Source: Mesoaciditoga sp.
GTDB taxonomy: Bacteria > Thermotogota > Thermotogae > Mesoaciditogales > Mesoaciditogaceae
NCBI GenBank assembly: GCA_015489955.1
Contig: WFYR01000044.1
Span: 1 to 41,670, forward strand
DNA: 41,670 nucleotides
Direction of reading: 5' to 3'
Shown here: one piece after another, positions 6,972-15,331 of the stretch
Position numbering within the stretch: position 1 is the first letter of the stretch
Layout: every line of letters starts with the position of its first letter
Program-made: the position numbers and the translations under genes
The notes under the pieces: model-generated
The model's input: the letters and a program-made list of their open reading frames with translations, nothing else
The model's database searches: none
Told to the model about the DNA's origin: nothing

Positions 6972-8596
6972 AAATCGTTGGTGCATCTATCGGAAATTGT
7001 GTTCATGTGGCTGGTATTCTGTCTTTTTTGGGTTTGGCAAGATCTGTTGGGTATGAAGTGATCTTTCTTGGGCCGGCTGTGCCTGTGAATGAGTTACTGA
7101 AAAAGGCACGCGAAGAAGATGCCGATATGATAGCGATAAGTTACAGGTTAACTCCACAAGTGGCAAAAGAGCTTTTCAAAGAAATTGAAGAAAAGATACC
7201 AAAATACGGTTTGGAAAACAAAACATTCGTGTTTGGTGGAACGTCAAAAGTTGCAGAAGTTGCAAAAGAGTTCTCTTTCTTTTCTAAGGTGTTTTCAAAA
7301 GAAAGCCGCAGAGAACTCGTCATGTATTTAAAAGGACAAACAAAAGAGAAAAAAGAAAATTTCATGCCTGCTCAAACGCTTTTGAAAAGAATAGAGGAAA
7401 ATGCTCCTTATCCACTTATCAGGCATCATTTTGGTCAGCCAACGCTTGAAGAAACGATAAAAGGCATTGAGAAAATGGCAGAATCTGGCCTTATAGATGT
7501 TATTTCGTTAGCGCCAGATCAAAACGCCCAGCAGTACTTTTTTGAGCCTCAAAAGATGAAAGCAGAACTTTCAGGGGCGGGTGGCGTTCCGATAAGAAAA
7601 AAGGAAGATTTCATGAAGCTTTACGAAGCTTCAAGAAGAGGAAATTATCCTTTAATGCGTTGTTATGCGGGAACCACGCACATAGTTGAGATGGCGAAAA
7701 TGCTTCATGAAACCATAAACAACGCGTGGGCTGCAATACCACTTTCGTGGTACAACGAATTGGATGGAAGAAGCGAAAGAAAATTCGTGGACGCTGTTAG
7801 AGAAAATATGGAAGGCATAAAATGGAACGCCTCGCAGGGATTGCCAGTTGAGATAAATGAGCCCCATCAATGGACACTTAGAAGCGCCCATGATACCATA
7901 TTCGTCACGATGTCATACATAGCGGCTTACGTTGCCAAAAAATTGGGGGTAAAAAATTACGTTTCTCAATACATGTTGAACACTCCTCCCGGCGTTAGCT
8001 TTGAAATGGATCTTGCAAAGATGTTGGCAGCCCAAAAAATGATAAGTACGTTAGAAGATGAGAACTTCAAAGTTATCACAGAAGTAAGACCGGGGTTGAT
8101 GATCTTCCCATCAGATATGGACGAAGCAAAAGGGCAGCTTGGCCTTTCGCTAACCGAAGGAATGTTCTTGAAGCCTCAGATAGTCCATGTTGTCGCCTTC
8201 ACAGAAGCGGATCATGCGGCCAAGGCAGATGAGATCATTCAGTCGTTGAAAATAGCAAGAAGGGTTGTAGAAGAAAGCATTGAAGGCCTTCCCAACGTTT
8301 CTGAAATCAAAAACGTCAATCAAAGAGTAGATGAGCTTATTTCCGAGGCCTCATACCTGATAGATGAGATCAAAAAACTTTCTTCATCCAACGAACCGTT
8401 GTTGGATCCACAAACGTACGACAAAGCTTTGAAAATAGGGTATTTGGATACGCCAAATTTCGTTGGTTCAAAAGTTGGACGTGGAAAGATCGTAACTGCC
8501 ATAATAGACGGTAAGTGTGAAGCTATTGATCCTAAAACAGGACACATTTTGAAAGAAAAAGAGAGGGTTGAAAAACTAAAAAGCTCTTATTCTTAA
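6968..8596 (+). CDS. Cobalamin-dependent mutase-like protein (B12-binding plus GlmE-like barrel)
   Basis: Residues 1-110 resemble the base-off B12-binding domain of glutamate mutase S: GNCVHVAG (9-16) keeps the cobalt-ligand His13 and Gly16 of DxHxxG, but the Asp position is Cys11. It is followed by GYEVIFLGP, ADMIAIS and VFGGT. Residues of about 150-460 look like a mutase TIM barrel; the layout VEINEPHQW...SYIAAYVAKKLGVKNYVSQY parallels the epsilon subunit of glutamate mutase (GlmE), though similarity by eye is weak. Glutamate mutase normally uses two separate chains. No GlmL-like reactivator is adjacent. It overlaps the opine-dehydrogenase-like gene by 4 bases. A carbon-skeleton rearrangement of an amino acid is my inference; a corrinoid methyltransferase is a less likely alternative. 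Confidence 0.72.
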   Translation: MKIVGASIGNCVHVAGILSFLGLARSVGYEVIFLGPAVPVNELLKKAREEDADMIAISYRLTPQVAKELFKEIEEKIPKYGLENKTFVFGGTSKVAEVAKEFSFFSKVFSKESRRELVMYLKGQTKEKKENFMPAQTLLKRIEENAPYPLIRHHFGQPTLEETIKGIEKMAESGLIDVISLAPDQNAQQYFFEPQKMKAELSGAGGVPIRKKEDFMKLYEASRRGNYPLMRCYAGTTHIVEMAKMLHETINNAWAAIPLSWYNELDGRSERKFVDAVRENMEGIKWNASQGLPVEINEPHQWTLRSAHDTIFVTMSYIAAYVAKKLGVKNYVSQYMLNTPPGVSFEMDLAKMLAAQKMISTLEDENFKVITEVRPGLMIFPSDMDEAKGQLGLSLTEGMFLKPQIVHVVAFTEADHAAKADEIIQSLKIARRVVEESIEGLPNVSEIKNVNQRVDELISEASYLIDEIKKLSSSNEPLLDPQTYDKALKIGYLDTPNFVGSKVGRGKIVTAIIDGKCEAIDPKTGHILKEKERVEKLKSSYS

Positions 8597-8630
8597 AATT
8601 TAAAGGTAACATTATCAGGGGGAAAGTATA

Positions 8631-9521
8631 TTGGAAAAGGATGAAGCAAGAACCTTACAAAGCCTGAAAGCGATAAAAATAGGGATATATGGAAATATCG
8701 TGTTGGCGCTTTTGAAAATAGCGTTGGGAATATTGGGGCTTTCTATTTCGCTGATAGCAGATGGCATAGACACAATAGCGGATGTGGTGAAGTCTATATT
8801 CGTTTACAGGGCGGTTAAAATATCATCGCGACCACCATCTCGTGAATATCCGTATGGTTATGGACGAGCGGAAACAATTATAACCAACATAGTCGGAATG
8901 TCCGTCATATTCGCAGGCATTCTTATTTTTATCGAGTCAGCGGGCGATTTTCACAAAAGCCAAGCGATTGGTATGCTTATGATTGTGGGAGCTGTTATCA
9001 GCATTTTAGGTAAAATAGCCTTATCTGCCTACATGTTCAAAATAGCAAAAAAATTTAACAATCAGGCTTTGCTTGCCAACGCAAAAGACTATCTAAGCGA
9101 TGTATTTGCATCTGTTGCGGTGTTGGTAGGTGGTTTACTGGTAGCTCTTACTCGTATTTCATACTTTGATCCCCTGGCTTCAATTGTTGTATCTGGAATA
9201 ATAGGATACATGGGTTTTGAAATAGTTAAATCCGGCATTCCAGAAATAATGGAGAAAAATGAAAATTCGAAGATGATAGAAGAAATATACAAAATAGTTA
9301 AAGATACACCGTACACTTTTCATCCACATAAGATAAGGATTAGAAAACTCGGACCCTATTATCTCGTCGATATGCACGTTGAACTTCCAGGCCAAATAAG
9401 CTTAAAAAAAGCCCACGAAATAACCACATATATAGAAAAAAAAGTAAAAGAAGAACTCAAAGACGTAAGAGAGATAATAATCCACGAAGAGCCTATCGGT
9501 AATGGAAAAGATGAATGGTAA
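8631..9521 (+). CDS. Cation diffusion facilitator (CDF) metal efflux transporter
   Basis: Inner-membrane M2+/H+ antiporter with six helices and a cytosolic C-terminal domain (from about residue 205) that ends in a ferredoxin-like fold typical of the family. The metal sites are D47xxxD51 in helix 2 (ADGIDTIAD) and D153xxxD157 in helix 5 (NAKDYLSD). Helix 5 usually has HxxxD in zinc CDFs; DxxxD in both helices is the pattern reported for manganese CDFs, so Mn2+ (or Fe2+) is my guess. The TTG start at 8631 follows GGGGGAAAG; the nearby ATG is out of frame. It starts 34 bases after the mutase-like gene and is probably in the same operon. Family firm, metal inferred. Confidence 0.9.
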   Translation: MEKDEARTLQSLKAIKIGIYGNIVLALLKIALGILGLSISLIADGIDTIADVVKSIFVYRAVKISSRPPSREYPYGYGRAETIITNIVGMSVIFAGILIFIESAGDFHKSQAIGMLMIVGAVISILGKIALSAYMFKIAKKFNNQALLANAKDYLSDVFASVAVLVGGLLVALTRISYFDPLASIVVSGIIGYMGFEIVKSGIPEIMEKNENSKMIEEIYKIVKDTPYTFHPHKIRIRKLGPYYLVDMHVELPGQISLKKAHEITTYIEKKVKEELKDVREIIIHEEPIGNGKDEW

Positions 9522-9612
9522 TTCTGCGATTTTTATGGTAAAATACAAGAAATGTGAATGTTATTTTTAATTAAGAAAGATCAATTGATGCATACTTAAG
9601 GAGGATGAAGAG

Positions 9613-10254
9613 ATGTCTGTTGGCAATTTCATTCATGGTGGTGGGCCTATTCTATTTGTGATACTGGCATTGGGAGTCATTGGCTTGCTTTTTTTCTTTG
9701 AAAGGCTTTTTGTAATATTGAAGGAAAAAGCAGAACTTAAGATCCTTTCGGTGAAAGTGAGAAATTCAATAGCGCAAAAGAATATTACAGGCTCAAAGCA
9801 GCATTGCCGAAGTTCTTCAAGCATTTTCAGCGCTGTGATGTTAAAAGCTTTTGAGTACTACGAAAAACAACGAATACACGAATTTGAAAGCACAATACAA
9901 AACTTCGTTGAAGATGAAACTTTTAAACTGGAAAAGAATTTTAGATACATAAGCATGTCAATATCCCTTTCACCTCTTATTGGATTTTTTGGTACAGTTG
10001 TTGGAATGGTTCAAGTTTTCAGTGGAATTCAAGCTGTTGGTGGTATTTCTGGACTTCAGGGTCAAGCATCGTTGGCGCAAGGTATAAGTGTGGCGCTGTA
10101 CACCACCGTTGGTGGTTTAGCCGTTGCCATAACGATGGCCATCCTTATGACGGTGTTAAGAGAAGTGGAAGATAGGCTGTTAGTCAATACAATCGAAGAA
10201 ATTCGCACCTCCGTTGAGAAATTGAAGGCTATTCCAGTGGAGGAGGTGCACTGA
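9613..10254 (+). CDS. exbB: ExbB/TolQ/MotA-family proton channel protein
   Basis: Inner-membrane subunit that, with ExbD, uses the proton gradient to drive TonB. Three membrane segments are visible: about 12-32, then two in the C-terminal half, in SISLSPLIGFFGTVVGMVQV and VALYTTVGGLAVAITMAILM. These carry the conserved LIGFFGTVVGM signature of the MotA/TolQ/ExbB family. Length 213 fits. AAGGAGGATG precedes the ATG. It is followed by exbD-like and tonB-like genes with gaps of 2 and 19 bases, so the trio is one operon. TolQ is an alternative name; no Pal or TolB gene is near, which favours ExbB. Confidence 0.9.
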   Translation: MSVGNFIHGGGPILFVILALGVIGLLFFFERLFVILKEKAELKILSVKVRNSIAQKNITGSKQHCRSSSSIFSAVMLKAFEYYEKQRIHEFESTIQNFVEDETFKLEKNFRYISMSISLSPLIGFFGTVVGMVQVFSGIQAVGGISGLQGQASLAQGISVALYTTVGGLAVAITMAILMTVLREVEDRLLVNTIEEIRTSVEKLKAIPVEEVH

Positions 10255-10256
10255 AG

Positions 10257-10673
10257 TTGAGAAGGAGGTTGCTTAGCGGCACAGAAGATTTTAAAATAGA
10301 GCTTACCTCGCTTGTGGATATCATGTTCCTCCTTATTCTGTTTCTAATTTTAACCACCACCTTTACGGTAAGTCAGGGTAAGTTTAACGTAAAATTACCC
10401 AGTGCCGTTACAAGCGCCTCTGAAACTCAACAAAATGGAATTCTTACCATTGTAGTCACCTCAAATGATGAAATTTATTTCGGAAGCAAAAAAGTTACGC
10501 TCGAAGGATTGATGAATTCCATATCAACTTATGTTGAACAGCATGGTAAACCAAAAGCAGTTTATTTGAAAGCCGATAAAAACGCAAAATACGGTGTGAT
10601 CGTGAAAATCATGGACGTGCTTAGAATGCAAAAAGTTCTCAACATAAATCTGATCGTGAAAAAACTCCAATGA
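10257..10673 (+). CDS. exbD: ExbD/TolR-family energy-coupling protein
   Basis: Single-pass inner-membrane protein with a periplasmic domain that partners ExbB. The start of the protein is basic, followed by IELTSLVDIMFLLILFLIL, where Asp in LVDIMF is the conserved proton-carrying residue of ExbD/TolR. The remaining 90 residues form the small periplasmic domain (KAVYLKADKNAKYG and VMDVLRMQKVLN are typical). Length 138 fits. The TTG at 10257 is 8 bases after GGAGGAGGTG, which overlaps the end of exbB, so translation is likely coupled. Confidence 0.9.
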   Translation: MRRRLLSGTEDFKIELTSLVDIMFLLILFLILTTTFTVSQGKFNVKLPSAVTSASETQQNGILTIVVTSNDEIYFGSKKVTLEGLMNSISTYVEQHGKPKAVYLKADKNAKYGVIVKIMDVLRMQKVLNINLIVKKLQ

Positions 10674-10692
10674 GACTGGAGGCGAAACGGTT

Positions 10693-11454
10693 TTGAGATA
10701 CGTGACATCTGGCGTTTTGGCAGTGGTAATAGAACTTCTACTGCTCGTTGGAGTTGTAGGAATGGTAAATTCGTCTCCAAAAAAGGTTGTTTCATATCCA
10801 AAGGTTATATCGATAAACCTTGCCGCAGCTCCTGCGGCAACAGTAAAATCTGCCGTTCAACATAAAAGCGTTCAAAAAGGAGAAAAAGGTTCTGCCCCCT
10901 TGAGTGAAGAAGACATGAAAATCCTTTCCGCTTTGGAAAAACTCCCAACTACCCCAAAGAAAAAAAAGGGAAATCCAGAGGGAAATTCTCGTGTGCAGCT
11001 GTTCGAAAAAGCCGCCTCTTCAACTTTAAATGCATCAAATGCTGAACTTACTCCTCCAAATGATGTAAATCCAATAATGTCAAAGAGTTTTAATCCACAA
11101 GAAGCTCAGGTTAACGCCAGCGTTACTTCGGTTTACAATTTTTCGCAGCTTGTAAATTTGGGCATCCCGAATTTTGAAGAAATAGAAGGAAGCATGAAAA
11201 AAGATTACGAGCTCGCCCTTGCAAAGCTTCCAACAGAAAAAGCTTACACCTTAGGCGGAATGGTCAAAGGTATCGTAGAAGTCCAAAAAGACGGTACTGT
11301 TCGCGTTCAGAAAATAATAAGCTCTCCAAGCGTTACCCTTACTGACATATACGTTAGGAACATAGAAAAGATGATCACTTTTCCCAGAAGTTTTGCCCTC
11401 AAGGATATAGAAATAGACGCGTATTTTAACCCGTCATCAAAAGCCATTCAGTGA
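10693..11454 (+). CDS. tonB: TonB-like energy transducer
   Basis: The protein has an N-terminal membrane anchor (about residues 4-24), a Lys/Pro/Ser-rich periplasmic linker of about 130 residues, and a C-terminal domain of about 80 residues containing GMVKGIVEVQKDGTVRVQKI and a final FPRSFALKDIEIDAYF, which fits a TonB C-terminal fold. It would carry energy from ExbB/ExbD to outer-membrane receptors. No TonB-dependent receptor is encoded in the window. The TTG start follows GGAGG by 10 bases. Length 253 is normal. TolA is the alternative. The call rests on position and architecture more than on strict motif identity. Confidence 0.75.
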   Translation: MRYVTSGVLAVVIELLLLVGVVGMVNSSPKKVVSYPKVISINLAAAPAATVKSAVQHKSVQKGEKGSAPLSEEDMKILSALEKLPTTPKKKKGNPEGNSRVQLFEKAASSTLNASNAELTPPNDVNPIMSKSFNPQEAQVNASVTSVYNFSQLVNLGIPNFEEIEGSMKKDYELALAKLPTEKAYTLGGMVKGIVEVQKDGTVRVQKIISSPSVTLTDIYVRNIEKMITFPRSFALKDIEIDAYFNPSSKAIQ

Positions 11455-11484
11455 TTTTGATGGAATAAACACATTTTTCCTTTC

Positions 11485-12924
11485 TTACCATCGAGTGGTA
11501 AGTTGTGTATTACTTTCGGGAATGAATCCATATTTCATCATTATGGTTCTGACATCCTCTTTGGCATATATTCTAACCAATTGAAGCATATTTCCAGACA
11601 TGAGTTTGTATGTTGGATAAGCCTTTTCGAACTCTTCAAAAGTCATTACCTTTTTTTCTTTATCGTTTATGTAAACGCTATTTGAGAGAAATTCATCTGG
11701 ATGAACTAACGTGAGTTTGTATGGCGTATCCACAACAAATATTTTATCGAAATCTTTGAGTACACGCTCCACTTCTTTCTTGTCTTCATCTGCTACTTTA
11801 TTCGTTTCAAGATAAGATTTCATTTTCTTTTTCATTTCTTCTAGCTTTTCTTCACCAAGAGATTTTGAAACGGTGCTTGGATCTATTCCCGTCGTGGAAA
11901 AAGGTATTTCAACTACCAGCTTCCATAAATTTCTACTCTTAAGGCGTTGAATTATTTCGTGCGCTTCTTTAAGCTCTTTAGATGGTTTTTCACTTTGATA
12001 AAAAAGCATTTCTGTTCTTTCAATCACGTAGTCATCCGTAAGCTGTAAAAATTCGTCTAAATTGCTCAACGATTTTTTGAAGTCAAGAAAACTCATAGAT
12101 TTTCTTAAAAGCTCTTGTATCATCATATCCGCGGCTCTTGAAGTTTTGTGAAAATACACGTTTTTATACATCATAAATCTCCCAAACAACACCGTGTAAA
12201 TATCATCCACGACTTTCACATTGTAAGAAAGCACACTTTTACCATCTGGCGTTTTTAAAATAGAAGAATTCCTTATTATTCTATCCAATGGAACTGTTCC
12301 ATAATGCTTAACGCCACTGAAGTAAGCGTCTCTCAAGACGAAATCCATTCTGTCCGCTCCAAGAGGTCCCTGGACTATGTTGAAAAGTGGATCGCCGAAT
12401 TTTTCACCTGTGAATATTTCATTTACTTTGTTAACAATCTCTTCAAAAGGTTTCTTTGGAACCTTTCCAAGTACCATTTCCAAATCTTCCATGACATGCT
12501 TTTGGAACATCTTAGGTGAATGAGCGTACTTTTCTTTCATGTACTTTGGAAGTTTTTCTAAAAGTAAATGTTCTCTGAATTGATCGTGCCCTTCCTCATA
12601 GCCAAGACTCGAATAGACAACGTCATCAAATTGGTGGCTGAACGGTCCGTGCCCTGCATCGTGTAAAAGGCCAGCAAGTCTACATAATCTAAATTGAGGT
12701 GTATTTTCACCGAACAGATGACTTGCGTACAATCCTGATACGTGCATCACACCAAGCGAGTGGGAAAATCTCGTGTGCGTGGCTGAAGGGTAGCTCACTT
12801 GCGCGCCAGCAAGTTGTGAAAGCATTCTTAGCCTTTGGACAATCGGTGAATCTATGGCGAGAATTTCCAAAGGATACAAAAATATTTCGGAATAAAGGGG
12901 ATCACGAGAAACTTTATGATACAA
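11485..12924 (-). CDS. HD-domain phosphohydrolase (COG1078/dNTPase-like)
   Basis: Cytosolic metal-dependent phosphohydrolase of the SAMHD1/dGTPase-like branch. The metal site is visible as HTRFSHSLGV (first His), GLLHDAGHGPFSH (HD motif) and a late Asp in GADRMDFVLRD. Length 479 fits. The TTG start lies 9 bases after GAGAGG; no better start exists nearby. Known members cleave dNTPs to nucleosides and triphosphate, but the substrate here is unproven. The gene stands alone, convergent with tonB. A small inverted repeat (CTTACCA/TGGTAAG) spans its stop codon. Confidence 0.9.
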   Translation of the reverse strand: MYHKVSRDPLYSEIFLYPLEILAIDSPIVQRLRMLSQLAGAQVSYPSATHTRFSHSLGVMHVSGLYASHLFGENTPQFRLCRLAGLLHDAGHGPFSHQFDDVVYSSLGYEEGHDQFREHLLLEKLPKYMKEKYAHSPKMFQKHVMEDLEMVLGKVPKKPFEEIVNKVNEIFTGEKFGDPLFNIVQGPLGADRMDFVLRDAYFSGVKHYGTVPLDRIIRNSSILKTPDGKSVLSYNVKVVDDIYTVLFGRFMMYKNVYFHKTSRAADMMIQELLRKSMSFLDFKKSLSNLDEFLQLTDDYVIERTEMLFYQSEKPSKELKEAHEIIQRLKSRNLWKLVVEIPFSTTGIDPSTVSKSLGEEKLEEMKKKMKSYLETNKVADEDKKEVERVLKDFDKIFVVDTPYKLTLVHPDEFLSNSVYINDKEKKVMTFEEFEKAYPTYKLMSGNMLQLVRIYAKEDVRTIMMKYGFIPESNTQLTTRW

Positions 12925-13232
12925 TTAAATCGCCTCTCTTCATTTTCTCATTTTAAATGTATTGGTGAATAATTGTCATGTCTTTTATTATAGTACATTA
13001 AAAGCGCCTATGGAAAATTCAATAGGATAAATTAAAAAACTTTTTGATTTCTCTGTTAGGTAAAAATAACAATTCCAATATGGGAAAACTCAATTGAAGA
13101 ACTTATAAAGTTATGGTGAGACTTCGAGATAAGGTATAAACGATCGTTGGGCCTGCAAGTTTGCTCTCTGATTAAGTTTTAAACTTTAGGCACGTTAAGA
13201 GTTTTTGATTATCTTTTATGGAGGGATGAAAC
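12925..13232. other. Divergent intergenic region between HD hydrolase and CaCA antiporter
   Basis: These 308 bases separate two divergent genes and should hold both promoters. On the minus strand a perfect TATAAT (12992-12987) with only a weak -35 (TTCCAT, 17-base spacer) is the best candidate for the HD gene. For the plus gene I see AT-rich sequence but no convincing pair. No small gene or RNA is evident. Confidence 0.5.
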
Positions 13233-14174
13233 TTGTACATCATTTTACAGATTGCTTTATTGGCAGTCGCATTGTTTTTACTGGAAAAAGGATCCGATTG
13301 GTTGGTTGAAGGAGCTTCTTCAATAGCCGAGAGGTTTAACGTTTCTGACTTATTCATAGGGCTAACGATAGTCGCGTTTGGAACGAGTGCCCCAGAATTT
13401 GCAGTTAGTGTTGTAAGTTCCATTCAACATAAAGGCGGAATAGCCTTTGGTAACGTGGTAGGCTCAAATATAGCCAATATAGCGCTGATACTTGGAATAA
13501 CATTGTTGATTGGAAAAATAAGTGTGAAGAAGAAAACCATAATGTATGAAATACCATTTTTAATAATCGCTCAGCTTTCCGCAACTATGTTGTTCCTGAA
13601 GGGTGGTTATTTTGATTACCATGATGGAATAATTCTACTATCGCTATTGGTCATATTTTTGGCTTACGCAACGGTCACCTCAAAAAAAGAAGAAATCAGA
13701 ATCGAAGAGAAAAATTCAAAAAGAAGCCTGCTTTTCGCATCCTTTTTAACTTTGATAGGGCTTGCATGCGTAACTGGCGGAGGAGAGTTAAGTGTTTATT
13801 CGGCGGTTAACATAGCAAGGAGCTTTAAAGTGAGTGAAACGCTCATAGCCACAACTATCGTTGCTTTTGGGACAAGCGTTCCTGAGCTGGCGACTTCTAT
13901 AAAAGCGGCTTTGAAATCAAAAAAAGATATAGCAGTGGGGAATATAATAGGATCTAATATGTTCAATATTCTCGGAGTGCTTGGCGTTTCCGCATTATTT
14001 TCAAAGATAAAACCGGATAGAAATATCGATATCGATTTGTTCTTTATGAATGCCATTGGAATATTGCTCTTATTGATCTTTTTAAACAAAAAAAGAAACG
14101 CAAAAAAGTGGAAGGGAATAGTTCTCCTTCTTTCCTACGCAATGTACATATTTTATGGAATGTATTTCAGGTAA
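13233..14174 (+). CDS. CaCA-family Na+/Ca2+ (cation) antiporter, CaxA/YrbG type
   Basis: Inner-membrane calcium/cation exchanger with about ten helices in two inverted halves. Both alpha-repeats are clear: GTSAPEFAVSVVSS with GNVVGSNIANIALILG in the first half, and GTSVPELATSIKAA with GNIIGSNMFNILGVLG in the second. The Glu in PEF/PEL is the ion ligand. Length 313 is normal. GGAGGG lies 7 bases before the TTG start; nearby ATGs are out of frame or hit a stop. The counter-ion (Na+, K+ or H+) cannot be told. A bidirectional terminator follows. Confidence 0.93.
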   Translation: MYIILQIALLAVALFLLEKGSDWLVEGASSIAERFNVSDLFIGLTIVAFGTSAPEFAVSVVSSIQHKGGIAFGNVVGSNIANIALILGITLLIGKISVKKKTIMYEIPFLIIAQLSATMLFLKGGYFDYHDGIILLSLLVIFLAYATVTSKKEEIRIEEKNSKRSLLFASFLTLIGLACVTGGGELSVYSAVNIARSFKVSETLIATTIVAFGTSVPELATSIKAALKSKKDIAVGNIIGSNMFNILGVLGVSALFSKIKPDRNIDIDLFFMNAIGILLLLIFLNKKRNAKKWKGIVLLLSYAMYIFYGMYFR

Positions 14175-14272
14175 GACACACTTGGAAATTCGTCTATGAG
14201 CGTCTTGACGGTGAAGTTCAATCTCTTTTTATGTTTTGTAATCATTGACGCACAACTGAGCAATTTGAAGAT

Positions 14273-14300
14273 AAAAAGGCCCCCAAAATAGGGCCTTTTT
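14273..14300. terminator. Bidirectional intrinsic terminator
   Basis: A 10-bp stem AAAAAGGCCC/GGGCCTTTTT with an 8-base loop lies between the convergent antiporter gene and the gene ending at 14310. It has T runs on both strands. Confidence 0.9.
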
Positions 14301-14309
14301 ATTTGAAAA

Positions 14310-15329
14310 TTACCATTGGCTTTGTCGTTGAGAAGAAAAGAGTGGGTGAGTTGTTAAAGGAATAGAAAAGTAATTTGAGTAACTTAAGGTAACATATTGT
14401 ACACCACTTATACCACCATTCAAATCGGCATTTCCAACGCTTAATGAAAGATCACCGTGCGAGAGCTCGAGTCCAAATGTTGGCATCTTAAGGTTAGAAT
14501 TCCAATTTGCCAGTACCCCAATTGAATTCCTTCCATCTATTTTGTAAGTCAACATTGAATTAAAATCTTGCAGAGGGTATCCCACTTTGTTTGGATCGTT
14601 AAAATCATACCAGATCTTGGCAGATTTTAAATTTGGTCTTCTGGCATATTGTGCTGAGAATTCCCATGGCCCCATGTAAGTTTTTCCTCCCAACAACACC
14701 GTTGGAATTCCCAAAGAGATATTTGAAAGATCCATATCATAAGCCGCCGCAAACCATAAATTCGTCCTAAAATTCTGATTTTCCAAGGAAAGTGTCATAT
14801 TGGTAGAAAGTGATAGATCGTTTTTTCCCTGCTTGCTAGCGTAAAGATAAGCTTTGTAATTGTTTCCTTCCAATCCCGCGTAAGCCGCCGGCTCTGAATA
14901 CTTCCAATCGTACCTTAATCCCACATCGTAAGTGTAGTTCTTGAATTCAACTTCCACGCCTGTTGTTGTATCGTAGAACCCTCCAACTCTTAAAAGGTAC
15001 ATTTGTCGTGTTAAGGTGTGCTTGGATTTGAAACGTCCAATGTAAGCACGCCAGTTACCGTTTCTGTAAGACGCGTACCAGTAAGTTGGCTCCATAATTT
15101 GGAAATTTCCAACGGTAAACGTTTTATGGGTACTCATGACGTAATCTTCCAAATTCAAACCTATACTGTTCGTTAACGGTACCCTGAAATAAAGTATTGG
15201 CCACACGTTGTAAGCTCCACTTTGCAGATCGGAAGTGTAGAATGTTAAAACGCTCACCTTCATTCCAGAGGCAAAAACTCCCAAAGACAACAACACAAGA
15301 ATTCCTAAAATTAGCACCGTTTTTCTCAT
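14310..15329 (-). CDS. Secreted beta-rich protein, putative outer-membrane barrel
   Basis: I do not recognise the family. The N-terminus is a clear signal peptide (RKTVLILGILVLLSLGVFASG). The rest, about 315 residues, is full of short alternating strands rich in Tyr, Trp and Ser/Asn, for example YWYASYRNGNWRAYIGRF and WFAAAYDMDLSN, and it ends in an aromatic residue (Trp), all as expected of an outer-membrane beta-barrel. I chose the ATG at 15329, 8 bases after AGGAGGG; a TTG two codons upstream is too close. The nuclease stop codon lies inside this spacing, so the two genes are probably translationally coupled. It may be a porin or a surface partner of the nuclease; both are inference. Confidence 0.6.
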   Translation of the reverse strand: MRKTVLILGILVLLSLGVFASGMKVSVLTFYTSDLQSGAYNVWPILYFRVPLTNSIGLNLEDYVMSTHKTFTVGNFQIMEPTYWYASYRNGNWRAYIGRFKSKHTLTRQMYLLRVGGFYDTTTGVEVEFKNYTYDVGLRYDWKYSEPAAYAGLEGNNYKAYLYASKQGKNDLSLSTNMTLSLENQNFRTNLWFAAAYDMDLSNISLGIPTVLLGGKTYMGPWEFSAQYARRPNLKSAKIWYDFNDPNKVGYPLQDFNSMLTYKIDGRNSIGVLANWNSNLKMPTFGLELSHGDLSLSVGNADLNGGISGVQYVTLSYSNYFSIPLTTHPLFSSQRQSQW

Positions 15330-15331
15330 TA

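Noticed and set aside
8631-11454. Opine-type metallophore system built from the opine-dehydrogenase-like gene, CDF and TonB genes
   Set aside because: No nicotianamine-synthase-like gene, metallophore receptor or exporter is present, and the TonB genes are a separate transcription unit; the idea is kept only as a weak possibility under the operon finding.
11478-11503. Inverted repeat CTTACCA/TGGTAAG as a terminator between tonB and the HD gene
   Set aside because: The stem overlaps the HD stop codon and neither strand has a T run after it.
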